Origin: TA-21 sp036557405
GTDB taxonomy: Archaea; Thermoproteota; Nitrososphaeria; Nitrososphaerales; Nitrososphaeraceae
Direction: 5' to 3'
DNA: 14,156 nucleotides
NCBI GenBank assembly: GCA_036557405.1
Contig: DATBHO010000035.1
Location: 1 to 14,156, forward strand
Part shown: piece by piece, positions 6,799-13,392 of the stretch
Numbering within the stretch: the first letter of the stretch is position 1
Layout: each line of letters begins with the position of its first letter
Translations under genes and position numbers: made by a program
The notes under the pieces: model-generated
Told to the model about the DNA's origin: nothing
Databases searched by the model: none
Seen by the model: only the letters and a program-made list of their open reading frames with translations

Positions 6799-7134
6799 TT
6801 GATTCTAGATTTTAGTGCTGAAACCATTCCATATATGTCTATAATTACATCAATCCTTTTTTCAATATCATTGATTATCTTTGGATGGTCATCAATTAAA
6901 TCTCGGAGTATAAAGAACTTTCAATTTTTAATATCACTTTTCATTGGACTATACATAATAGGAGAACTATTTGAAATCAAAGAAATCAGCACACTTTTGA
7001 GTTTGCCGGATGGGTTAGGGTCACAGATACATGCTGGTGCAACAATTTTTCTGACCATTGTCATATGGACGCGATTATATAATTCTCAAAGAAGTATCAA
7101 AAGCCTAGAAAATACACCACCGGACAGCATCTAG
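6799..7134 (+). CDS. Small three-helix membrane protein B (tandem pair)
   Basis: A 111-residue partner of the preceding gene, with helices at about 12-29, 40-58 and 79-95 and a polar C-terminus. Alignment by eye of helix 2 and the turn after it (ISLFIGLYIIGELFEIKEI here, MILLGIFMLVQFIYHVAGMF there) suggests an old duplication. HAGATIF at the start of helix 3 matches EPLSAVAMTIF in the first copy. The TTG at 6799 follows the previous stop after one base and has a GAAGG 12 bases upstream, the same spacing as in the first gene; an ATG at residue 13 is the alternative. It converges on the winged-helix gene at 7160-7516. Function unknown. Confidence 0.62.
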   Translation: MILDFSAETIPYMSIITSILFSISLIIFGWSSIKSRSIKNFQFLISLFIGLYIIGELFEIKEISTLLSLPDGLGSQIHAGATIFLTIVIWTRLYNSQRSIKSLENTPPDSI

Positions 7135-7159
7135 CCTAGACATGTATATCATAAATATT

Positions 7160-7516
7160 TTATTCTAAAGAGAAAAAATTTTTCATTACCTTTTTTAAAG
7201 CATTAACATTTTCTATTGCTTCCACAGAAACAGTGCCATCCTGTTTATACTTGACAGCAATTGAACGTAGTGTGGATCGGACCAGGCTTGATTTTTTACC
7301 ATCCGGTGTAATTTCAAATCTCTCAACTACGAGCAGTGACTGGTTTAAAAGCCATTTAGCCTTTCTATATGCAGTAGTATATGCTATATTTCGCTCGATC
7401 ATGATAGACCGTAAGGATTTTGATTCATCGGTAACCGAATTCATTATCTTCATCATATCCTCATCAGCCAGAGCAGTGGTTATCGCCTTTTTTATCTTTT
7501 GATTCGAAATTATCAT
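7160..7516 (-). CDS. Winged-helix DNA-binding regulator
   Basis: A 118-residue cytoplasmic protein of the small archaeal winged-helix (ArsR-like) type. Residues about 5-30 form the first helices (KIKKAITTALADEDMMKIMNS). The helix-turn-helix is at about 33-60 (KSLRSIMIERNIAYTTAYRKAKWLLNQSLL), and the wing is around 62-90 with FEITPDGKKSSLVRSTLRSI. No cysteine metal site is visible. It is convergent with the tandem membrane pair and divergent from the YnfA-like gene, so those genes are its obvious candidate targets. In other archaea small membrane proteins of this type often sit beside such regulators. The ATG at 7516 has no ribosome binding site. Confidence 0.72.
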   Translation of the reverse strand: MIISNQKIKKAITTALADEDMMKIMNSVTDESKSLRSIMIERNIAYTTAYRKAKWLLNQSLLVVERFEITPDGKKSSLVRSTLRSIAVKYKQDGTVSVEAIENVNALKKVMKNFFSLE

Positions 7517-7686
7517 TATTATTACGGATTTAGTATTATCTCGTGCTGATCTAATTATTTATTATGGAAGGTAATTCATTTCGCTTGGCGTCCCAGGACT
7601 ACTAACATGAAGACCGCCATAATAAAGGCGATTATAACCGACATGCAGACAGGGGATTGTAATTAATTGATATCTGGTGAAAGTAA

Positions 7687-8023
7687 TTGAGTGCTACTAC
7701 CAATATTATTACTTCAGTGGGATTGTTTCTCCTCGCAACACTCGCTGAAATTGCTGGAGAATATTTAGTGTGGTTGTGGATTAGACAGAAAAAGAAAATA
7801 ATCTTTGGTATTGTTGGTGGAATCATACTTTATACTTATGGTATAATTCCTACACTGCAACCATCAAATTTTGGCAAGATATATGCTGCATACGGAGGAT
7901 TTTTATTATTTCTTCAATTTTATGGGGAATGTTAGTAGACAAAAAGAGACCGGATAATTTGAAATTATAGGTTCTATGGTAGCGGTTCTTGGTGCAGTCA
8001 TAATATTTTATGCACCGCGATAA
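7687..8023 (+). pseudogene. ynfA: YnfA (UPF0060) family membrane protein, two frameshifts
   Basis: YnfA proteins are four-helix inner-membrane proteins of about 108 residues, related to small multidrug exporters. The first frame (7687-7935) gives LATLAEIAGEYLVWLW, IPTLQP and FGKIYAAYGG, all family hallmarks, then stops early. The expected next block, WGMLVDKKRPDN, is read one frame over from 7923, and the last helix, EIIGSMVAVLGAVIIFYAPR, in the third frame from 7961 to TAA 8021-8023. Restoring one T in the run before 7922 and one in the run at 7958-7960 gives a clean 112-residue protein. The TTG start has GGTGA six bases upstream. It is either a very recent pseudogene, since the sequence is otherwise intact, or an assembly error in T runs. 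Confidence 0.8.
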
Positions 8024-8063
8024 TATACAAGTTAAACAGTTCTAAACAAATAGAATCCTTCGG

Positions 8064-8079
8064 TCTATTAGGTAATAGA
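8064..8079. repeat. Inverted repeat upstream of FxLYD gene
   Basis: TCTATTA (8064-8070) and TAATAGA (8073-8079) form a perfect 7-bp inverted repeat around GG. It lies about 44 bases upstream of the TATA box of the next gene and just after the YnfA remnant, so it may be an operator or a hairpin ending that transcript. Confidence 0.3.
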
Positions 8080-8122
8080 TAGAAAGATAATTCGTTCGCT
8101 AACGATACATTTGGACATTAAA

Positions 8123-8130
8123 TTTATCTA
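8123..8130 (+). promoter_or_regulatory. TATA box of FxLYD gene
   Basis: TTTATCTA ends 15 bases before the ATG at 8146. With the usual archaeal spacing, transcription would begin at or next to that ATG, so the mRNA is leaderless or nearly so and the upstream ATG is favoured over internal ones. Confidence 0.45.
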
Positions 8131-8145
8131 TTTTGAATCAGTATA

Positions 8146-9018
8146 ATGAGTATGAGCTCAACTAAGATCAATGAGCACCTAACGCTCAAGCCGAGAATAT
8201 TAGCTATATATGCTATGTTAGGGACTAGATTTATGAGGCAATCTTACGCTCCGCAATCAAAATTCTTGATGTCAATTTTCTTATGCTCTCTAACTGCTGC
8301 CCTCGGATTGATTCTCTCTAGCATGTATATGAATCCAACACACGCTCAGGTTGAGATTCCCACAAATGAGAATTATTCAAATCCAATTTTTAATGGGACA
8401 AAAAGTGAAGATAGTGGACCAAATCCTGCTATAATATATTCTGCATTAAAGTCAGACACGATAGTAGGAGAAGTGAAAAATAACTTTACATATCCTATTG
8501 AATTAGTCCGAATAACAGCCAGTGTACATGACAAGAACGGCTTACTTGTAGCAACTGGTGATACTTACACTAGCGATTATCAGATAAAGCCTGGAAGCAA
8601 ATCTGGATTCGATATTTACTTGGACGAAAAGTTACCTAGCAATAGTAAGTATATATTAACATCCAGTTTTAATCAATCCGAAAAGGTTAAGCCAGAAGCT
8701 CTTCAGTTGAGTGTAGGAAGAAATTCTAAGGACTCAAATAGTTATAAGGTCCTTGGTGAAGTAATGAATCAGGGAAAAGTCGATGCCAATTCGGTAAAAG
8801 TATCAGGTATATTTTATGATGATAAACACAAAGTGGTAAACGTCGACTACGAATATACAAATCCAGATATAATTGGTCCTAATAAAAAAGCACCATTCGA
8901 ATTGTCTTTCTATACAAATAATCCAGAGAAAATAAAGTCAGTAGCTATCAATGCACAAAGTGATGAGTATTCCTTAATTACAAATTATAATCAAAATAAA
9001 ACAAAATCAGGTCCATAA
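8146..9018 (+). CDS. Exported protein with two FxLYD-like domains
   Basis: A 290-residue protein anchored or secreted by a hydrophobic segment at about 39-62, followed by a THAQ possible cleavage site. A polar stretch (68-100) leads to two beta-rich repeats: residues about 105-175 (IVGEVKNNFTYPIELVRITASVHDKN... FDIYLDEKLP) and about 200-278 (VLGEVMNQGKVDANSVKVSGIFYDDK... FELSFYTNNP). Both show the G-E-V-x-N-x-G/F opening and aromatic-rich end of FxLYD domains. Such domains are common on archaeal cell surfaces, with no specific activity known to me. Several N-x-S/T sites suggest glycosylation. The first ATG leaves a 38-residue N-terminus before the helix; M42 is the alternative, but the TATA box favours 8146. 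Monocistronic, with hairpins after the stop. Confidence 0.72.
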   Translation: MSMSSTKINEHLTLKPRILAIYAMLGTRFMRQSYAPQSKFLMSIFLCSLTAALGLILSSMYMNPTHAQVEIPTNENYSNPIFNGTKSEDSGPNPAIIYSALKSDTIVGEVKNNFTYPIELVRITASVHDKNGLLVATGDTYTSDYQIKPGSKSGFDIYLDEKLPSNSKYILTSSFNQSEKVKPEALQLSVGRNSKDSNSYKVLGEVMNQGKVDANSVKVSGIFYDDKHKVVNVDYEYTNPDIIGPNKKAPFELSFYTNNPEKIKSVAINAQSDEYSLITNYNQNKTKSGP

Positions 9019-9062
9019 ACCTACTAATAGGTCTATAGCCGGAGGTTTGTGAACCATTTTTG
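9019..9062 (+). terminator. Tandem hairpins and T-run after FxLYD gene
   Basis: Directly after the stop, ACCTA-CTAA-TAGGT (9019-9032) forms a hairpin. A second one, GGTT-TGTG-AACC (9044-9055), is followed by ATTTTTG. This fits a transcription end. The second hairpin is inside the dispersed repeat described separately. Confidence 0.45.
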
Positions 9063-9064
9063 AC
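9042..9064 (+). repeat. Direct repeat, right copy
   Basis: It matches the window start at 22 of 23 bases. The single change makes a GGTT/AACC hairpin perfect here. It begins 23 bases after the stop of the FxLYD gene. Sequences beyond the 23 bases differ from the other copy. Confidence 0.65.
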
Positions 9065-9163
9065 ATAATTTTCGGGCCCATAGGGGTTATCTGAAAATTC
9101 ATTTGGATCCTAATCATTGCGATCATTGCTCCAACCATTTGTATAATCTGAATGAAACTACTT

Positions 9164-9409
9164 CTAGGAATTAGACTCTTCAAAGCATCTATCGCAATAT
9201 TTCTCGATTAACGTTATCCCATCCATATCATAACTTGCTATCTTTGTAGGCATCCCTTGACATACGGCACACTCACCACCCATTATTTCCTTGACAAGGT
9301 CTCTTTTGATATCCAGTGCCAAGTCTGGATTATCTAATTTTTTCTTTAGAAATTGTAATTTATCATCCGGAACAACAATTGGTGTCACTTTCGGCTTTGG
9401 TTTTTCCAT
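9164..9409 (-). CDS. Small CxxC/CxxC zinc-finger protein, copy 1
   Basis: An 81-residue protein with a basic Pro-rich start (MEKPKPKVTP), a helical middle (about 16-44) and a four-cysteine knuckle at about 48-75: CAVC, then YDMDGITLIEKYCDRC. The four cysteines should bind one zinc. The C-terminal knuckle matches the protein at 10313-10498 (YD-x-D/E-G, then IEKYCDRC), and the DNA there agrees at 20 of 21 bases over one block, so they are paralogs. Start ATG 9409 with GGAG about 12 bases upstream. Function unknown; such knuckles bind nucleic acid or partner proteins. Confidence 0.7.
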   Translation of the reverse strand: MEKPKPKVTPIVVPDDKLQFLKKKLDNPDLALDIKRDLVKEIMGGECAVCQGMPTKIASYDMDGITLIEKYCDRCFEESNS

Positions 9410-9426
9410 TCTAACTATACTCCAAT

Positions 9427-9456
9427 CAGACTAGACCGTTCAAGTCTGGATTTTTT
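9427..9456. promoter_or_regulatory. Inverted repeat and T-run before zinc-protein copy 1
   Basis: CAGACT (9427-9432) and AGTCTG (9443-9448) flank ten bases and are followed by TTTTTT (9451-9456). Read on the minus strand, the A-rich ATATAAAAAA is a TATA box about 40 bases before ATG 9409, and the repeat would overlap the transcription start like an operator. Read on the plus strand it resembles a terminator. Confidence 0.3.
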
Positions 9457-9690
9457 ATATAATGAAATATAATACTGACCGATGAACTTAAACTGATCGT
9501 TTTTACTGTTCCCGGAACTATACATGTCATTAGTGGTGTTCATTAAAATTCTAATTTACAACGATTCAAATAAGTCTATTTATTCAAAAATGTTCTTAAC
9601 CTTCTAGTGCCAGTCGTGATTCACCCAATAGCACGGCATCAGAGCAATATGGTTTATATCAACATTGAATGATCAATCAATACACCTTTA

Positions 9691-9966
9691 TTGTGCATAT
9701 TAAATACTAAATTTAGAACAATTTTGGAAAAAAATAAGTGCGATAAGTGTAACTTGACTATCCATCCTAATTTCATAGGTTATCATAAATGCGATCATCA
9801 AAACTGTCCAATTTGTAAGAGTCCTATTTCTCCTTCACAATATTGGCTCCACATAAGATCGCATCCGGGTCATGAAAATGATAGCCCGCCACCGCCAAAA
9901 GAGCGTACATTTGAGAATAGAGGAAAACCAAACCACTTCGGTTATGGTAATTATCAAAGGACCTAA
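9691..9966 (+). CDS. Small double zinc-finger protein
   Basis: A 91-residue protein with two zinc-finger modules. The first is about residues 17-34: CDKC, then H25, H32 and C34. The second is about 39-58: CPIC, then H53 and H58 in YWLHIRSHPGH. The C-terminal third is polar and disordered-looking, with PPPP and RGKPNHFGYGNYQR. The frame starts at TTG 9691, about 31 bases after TATA-like TTTATATC (9653-9660), which fits a leaderless mRNA; a TTG at 9724 is the other option. Nucleic-acid binding is likely; no specific role is recognisable. Confidence 0.55.
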   Translation: MCILNTKFRTILEKNKCDKCNLTIHPNFIGYHKCDHQNCPICKSPISPSQYWLHIRSHPGHENDSPPPPKERTFENRGKPNHFGYGNYQRT

Positions 9967-10048
9967 TCAGGAATTATTTTATTTAGCACTGATTTTACAA
10001 GCGTTCTGCCGTTTCGTTAACTGAGAACATCAATATTTTAAGAAATAA

Positions 10049-10237
10049 TTAGATTCTCTTGGAATCCAGTATTTTGGATCGATGCCACGGCTTAACCCTA
10101 ATTTTTTGTCTGCAGTCTTTACAGCGCAGAATTTCCTTTGGATATTTCAATTCGGAGGTGGAACAATAATTGAAATAATTATAATCTATCCTCTTGACAA
10201 TTGCTTTTACCCTACTGTCTTTGAATATCCTAAGCAT
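10049..10237 (-). CDS. Possible small CxxC protein
   Basis: A 62-residue frame from ATG 10237, with a basic N-terminal half (RIFKDSRVKAIVKRIDYNYF) and CKDC at about residues 39-42 followed by a basic RQKIRVKPWH. It has only one CxxC plus an isolated Cys and His, so zinc binding is possible but not clear. No ribosome binding site. It lies upstream on the same strand, in relation to copy 1, as one of several such small genes. The competing plus-strand frame across this stretch looks like an antisense shadow. Confidence 0.35.
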   Translation of the reverse strand: MLRIFKDSRVKAIVKRIDYNYFNYCSTSELKYPKEILRCKDCRQKIRVKPWHRSKILDSKRI

Positions 10238-10312
10238 CTTATCGACAAGTTAACTTCTATCTAACATATTTGTTACTATATTATGGTGTTTGTGGCCAAA
10301 ATTTGTTTGGCA

Positions 10313-10498
10313 TTATTTAGCTGAACTTTCTTCAATTTCTTTAGCGCATCTATCGCAATACTTCTCTATTATTATTGCCCCCTCGGTATCGTATTTGACT
10401 AACATGGTTGCAGGTTCTCCGCATCTTATGCAAAATCTCGAATTCTTTTCTGCACTTGACGCAAAGGGCTCGATACTTTTGAATGTCTTTTCTAACAA
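10313..10498 (-). CDS. Small CxxC/CxxC zinc-finger protein, copy 2
   Basis: A 61-residue paralog of the protein at 9164-9409. CIRC (about 23-26) and CDRC (about 48-51) make a four-cysteine zinc site, joined by GEPATMLVKYDTEGAIIIEKY. It lacks the helical N-terminal region of copy 1. The start is TTG 10498, with GAGAAG about 8 bases upstream. A 10-bp palindrome AATGTACATT (10526-10535) and TATA-like sequence lie just upstream. An overlapping open frame at 10350-10580 was set aside because only this frame aligns with copy 1. Confidence 0.65.
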   Translation of the reverse strand: MLEKTFKSIEPFASSAEKNSRFCIRCGEPATMLVKYDTEGAIIIEKYCDRCAKEIEESSAK

Positions 10499-10525
10499 TT
10501 ATATCTTCTCTAATTAAGTATAATG

Positions 10526-10535
10526 AATGTACATT
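10526..10535. promoter_or_regulatory. Palindrome AATGTACATT before zinc-protein copy 2
   Basis: A perfect 10-bp palindrome 28 bases upstream of TTG 10498. It is flanked on the minus strand by TTTATAATG and ATTATACTTAA, either of which could be the TATA box. A possible operator. Confidence 0.25.
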
Positions 10536-10992
10536 ATAAACCATTACTAAACAACAGAAAAAAACTTCACTTAATATCATATCAATTTGTTACTAATACC
10601 GATAGAGTTTAGCTTGTGTTTTGTGGGAACCTGTGGAATTTCACACTAGTCGGAGTTCATAATTTGTTCATTTCAAGATTTGTTTGTTTTTTCTTTTCGT
10701 CTCCCATGTTTCTGTATTCTACTACTGGAGTTGCTAGTTCTGTCAAGAATTATGGAATTTGTTACAAAACATTCACGTGACTTGAATTAATACCTCTGAA
10801 AGGTAAAATTATATGAGGCGCGATATCGACGAAACTTTGATTCCCGGGTTTTAGGGAACAATCGTATACTTAGATAATCCGTTGGTAGAAACATGGAGGG
10901 ATGAATTGGACTTCCAGATGGGCCGGATTTAGAATTTCTAGTTTCTCTTGGTAAGAATAAATAATTGGAAAAGTATTTAGTTTCTTTGACAT

Positions 10993-11015
10993 TTGAGGTC
11001 CGTTGGATTCGAACC
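10993..11015 (-). other. tRNA 3'-end-like motif
   Basis: On the minus strand, GGTTCGAATCC (11015-11005) is the textbook T-arm core. It is followed by AAC (completing the 3' T-stem strand CCAAC) and GGACCTC-A, as the 3' T-stem strand, acceptor strand and discriminator base of a tRNA would be. The 5' T-stem half does not pair (AACGG where GTTGG is needed), and no matching GAGGTCC acceptor strand lies upstream on that strand, so this is not a gene. It could be the tRNA end left by an integrated element. Confidence 0.3.
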
Positions 11016-11111
11016 GTTCATGTAGTGTTTTACTAACTAGGTATTTAGCCTTTTGATCCGCCGAGAAATTTATGACTTGAGCTTATAGAAAGAAAGATCA
11101 ATAAATTATCG

Positions 11112-11125
11112 TTTAATTATAATAT
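11112..11125 (+). promoter_or_regulatory. TATA box of 11146 gene
   Basis: TTTAATTATAATAT centred about 28 bases before ATG 11146, the spacing for a leaderless archaeal mRNA. No ribosome binding site precedes the ATG. Confidence 0.45.
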
Positions 11126-11145
11126 CTCGTAATACAAGATAGTGC

Positions 11146-11343
11146 ATGATATTTGAAGATGAGCACATAATCCGGTGTAGCGAGTGTGGAAGAAACTTAA
11201 TAGTTAAAGATAATGTAAATAACGGGGTTGCATTTCTGAGTCACCTAAAGTTGGATCATGGTATTTCCTACGTGCCTCAACGCATGACTAAGGCCAAGAC
11301 TAAAGTTAATACTGGACAACAATTACAAAAAATGGATTCTTAG
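11146..11343 (+). CDS. Small C2H2-type zinc-finger protein
   Basis: A 65-residue protein with one zinc finger: CSEC (about 11-14), then HLKLDH (about 33-38), a C-x2-C and H-x4-H pattern with an 18-residue spacer. The C-terminal part is basic and Gln-rich (RMTKAKTKVNTGQQLQK). It probably binds nucleic acid. The ATG at 11146 sits at leaderless distance from a strong TATA box. It stands alone between two long spacers. Function unknown. Confidence 0.62.
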   Translation: MIFEDEHIIRCSECGRNLIVKDNVNNGVAFLSHLKLDHGISYVPQRMTKAKTKVNTGQQLQKMDS

Positions 11344-11803
11344 TTTTATGCTAGAGTCATTACTTACTATCAGATACAAATTATTGGTTACTGAGAATTT
11401 CAAAATCTTTTAGAATTTAGAATTGGGAAAAATGGCTAATATTTTGTATGATTCTAGTGGACAGAACCAATCAAAACATTGATGGGAAAAGAGGGATCTC
11501 AACCCACCAACGTTAACTGAATTAATAGAACAAGGTATAAAATGTTTATGGTTGGTTTCCCCAATAGTAAGATGGAATGGATACTTTATCACATGCAATG
11601 CCAAGTAATAAATGACACCTACTAATCATTTAACTCTACCAAAGCTAATGAACCCAATTTATTCCTGTGCATTAGTAATATTTCTTTACTCATAATAGTT
11701 GGAATTGTGAGATTTGAGGCAAAGAGGCTTTCGATGTTAAATTTCCATTAGAGTCAATACGCTACATTATATAAGGCATTTGAGTACATTATATTGAGTT
11801 TGT
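11344..11803. other. Gene-free spacer with a broken small frame
   Basis: About 460 bases without a supported gene. A plus-strand frame from ATG 11432 reads 16 codons, meets TGA at 11480-11482 and continues as a protein-like stretch (WEKRDLNPPTLTELIEQGIK onward) to TAA 11606-11608, so it may be a decayed small gene. The end of the spacer carries TATA-like TTATATAA (11767-11774) and ATTATATTG (11788-11796) for the next gene. Confidence 0.4.
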
Positions 11804-12151
11804 TTGAAACAAAATAGTTTCCCTATGCGGGATTGGCATGTTAAACATATGGAACAAACTGTTGTTAGGTTTGTGAGAGGATTATCTGAAAATGCGACGC
11901 GATGGGAGATAAGGTTGAATAATAAGTATGGGAAAATAAGCAGAGTAATTAAGAGAATTGACTATGACGTAAAGCACGGTGTTACAAATGAGCAAGTCTT
12001 TTCATTTTTGCAACTAATGAGGACCGATTCCATTTACCTAGAAGTTATGGATTGTGCAGGTTCAATGGAAAGGTTGAATGAATTACAGTCGTATTATAAA
12101 GAATCATCTCCGCAATTATCTTTTAACTGGAACCACGTTGTTACTAGATAA
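11804..12151 (+). CDS. Unknown small protein
   Basis: A 115-residue soluble protein that I do not recognise. It is basic, with WEIRLNNKYGKISRVIKRIDYDVKHGV in the middle and an alpha-helical second half (NEQVFSFLQLMRTDSIYLEVMDCAGSMERLNELQSYYK). There is a single Cys and no zinc motif. The start is TTG 11804 if the TATA box at 11767-11774 is used, or ATG 11825 (residue 8) if the one at 11788-11796 is used. A hairpin and T-run follow the stop. It is convergent with hflX. Confidence 0.55.
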   Translation: MKQNSFPMRDWHVKHMEQTVVRFVRGLSENATRWEIRLNNKYGKISRVIKRIDYDVKHGVTNEQVFSFLQLMRTDSIYLEVMDCAGSMERLNELQSYYKESSPQLSFNWNHVVTR

Positions 12152-12176
12152 CTTAAATAATATTGAAAACGATTGC

Positions 12177-12234
12177 CGGGATTACCGTGTTTGGAAGTCA
12201 AATGCGAATAATTTTTATCCCGTCAAACTTTTTT
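12177..12234 (+). terminator. Hairpin and T-run after 11804 gene
   Basis: CGGGAT (12177-12182) pairs with ATCCCG (12217-12222) around a long loop, followed by TTTTTT at 12229-12234, 26 bases beyond the stop. It would separate this gene from the convergent hflX. The long loop makes it weaker evidence than a tight hairpin. Confidence 0.35.
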
Positions 12235-12327
12235 GTTCGGCTCTTACCAAGGCCAAGATACCGTAAATGACCAGAAATTAAGGTAATGAATTGGGCTAAA
12301 ATGATATAGATTCACTATCTTTACAAT

Positions 12328-13392
12328 CTATGACACAATTTTTTGTGATATCGATTTTCTAAGTTTGCTTATACCATATCCTGACTTGGGCGATACAATT
12401 ATTGGATGCGCTATTTTTAACTCCTTTAAAGTCTTATTAACATCATCAAATTCAGCTTTGTCTATTTTTGAAAAAACAATTACAATTTTTTCTTTGTTTA
12501 CATTCAACTCTTGTAAGATGTTGATGCAGCTGTAATATTTTTCTTTTATTTTGTCCACAGGATCTGATGAATCAATAAGAAGAAGAATGATATCCGCCTG
12601 AAGAGACTCTTCAAGGGTCGACTTAAACGCCTCAATCATATAAGTAGGGAGCCGTCTTATGAATCCAACTGTGTCGCTAAGCAAAATTTTCTGTCCATTA
12701 ATAACAAAGGATCTTGTCGTAGTTGAGAGAGTTGTAAATAAATTTTCAGAAGTTTTCCTACTTTCCATAGTTAGCAAGTTGAAGAGGGTAGTTTTACCCG
12801 AACTTGTGTACCCCACTAGAGAAACTATCGGCATTTTGTTCTCTATTCGCTGATTATGGTAAAGATCACGTTTTCTTCTAGAATCTGCCAACTTTTCTAA
12901 AATGAATCCCATCCTCCTCTTCAGATCCCTAAATTTTACGTCAACGATGTATTCTCCACTGCCACCTTTTCCTGGTCTCTCGTTACCTACTAAAAGCTTG
13001 GCATTTTCTTTTATCCGCGGTAATTCGTATTTAATTTCTGCGAGCTGAATCTGTAATTTTGCTTCACTCGTGGTAGATCTAATGTAAAACAAATCGAGAA
13101 TTAGCCTTTCTCTGTCTACTGCCTTTATACCAGTTGACTTCTCTAAATTGTAGATCTGCTTAGGTGTCATATGCTCATCAACAATAATCTGGTCAGATTT
13201 AGTATGTTGAAGAAATTGTTTAATTTCTTCGACCTTGCCTGAACCTAGACCATATTTCGTGTGCCTTAGGTTTTTTTGAGTAAAGGACTTTACAATATTC
13301 ACATTGCCTAATGACTCCACCAAACCTTTTCCTTCCTGCTTGCTGAAATCGTCAGGATATGTGACCAGTATAGCATTTTGTTTAATTTTCAG
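12328..13392 (-). CDS. hflX: GTPase HflX, probable CTG start
   Basis: HflX is a ribosome-associated GTPase that splits or rescues stalled ribosomes. From CTG 13392 it has 354 residues, near the archaeal family length. The N-terminal HflX domain includes KYGLGSGKVEEI and IIVDEHMTPKQIYNLEKSTG; a coiled segment with RPGKGGSGE follows. The G domain comes next: G1 GYTSSGKTT, G2 around FTTLSTTTR, G3 DTVGF, G4 SKID and G5 SPKSG. G4 has Ser where NKxD is usual. The first canonical start, TTG 13323, would drop the first strand of the fold, but AILVTYPDDFS, a typical HflX opening, is encoded just upstream. The only starts there are CTG 13392, overlapping the previous stop as CTGA, or ATT 13395, before an in-frame stop at 13399-13401. 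Last gene of a minus-strand set. Confidence 0.88.
   Translation of the reverse strand: MKIKQNAILVTYPDDFSKQEGKGLVESLGNVNIVKSFTQKNLRHTKYGLGSGKVEEIKQFLQHTKSDQIIVDEHMTPKQIYNLEKSTGIKAVDRERLILDLFYIRSTTSEAKLQIQLAEIKYELPRIKENAKLLVGNERPGKGGSGEYIVDVKFRDLKRRMGFILEKLADSRRKRDLYHNQRIENKMPIVSLVGYTSSGKTTLFNLLTMESRKTSENLFTTLSTTTRSFVINGQKILLSDTVGFIRRLPTYMIEAFKSTLEESLQADIILLLIDSSDPVDKIKEKYYSCINILQELNVNKEKIVIVFSKIDKAEFDDVNKTLKELKIAHPIIVSPKSGYGISKLRKSISQKIVS

Larger units (their letters stand above)
10499..11145. other. Long gene-free spacer
   Basis: About 650 bases with no supported gene. It holds the palindrome at 10526-10535, a small hairpin TTCCC/GGGAA (10841-10845/10854-10858), a strong but orphan ribosome-binding-like GGAGGG near 10893, a tRNA 3'-end-like motif on the minus strand at 10993-11015, and the promoter of the next gene. 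It may be a decayed region or an old integration site. Confidence 0.5.

Noticed and set aside
7607..7666. 19-residue plus-strand frame in the spacer before the YnfA remnant
   Set aside because: No ribosome binding site, promoter or recognisable sequence supports it.
10350..10580. Minus-strand frame with a CxxC overlapping zinc-protein copy 2
   Set aside because: Only the other frame (10313-10498) aligns with the paralog at 9164-9409, so this one is a shadow.
11493..11505. Second T-arm-like sequence on the minus strand (GGG-TTGAGAT-CCC)
   Set aside because: The invariant C of the T-loop is missing and no other arm or matching acceptor strand can be drawn.
11410..11604. Minus-strand 64-codon frame
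   Set aside because: TTG start without a ribosome binding site, no motif, and it lies over the broken plus-strand frame, so it is not supported.
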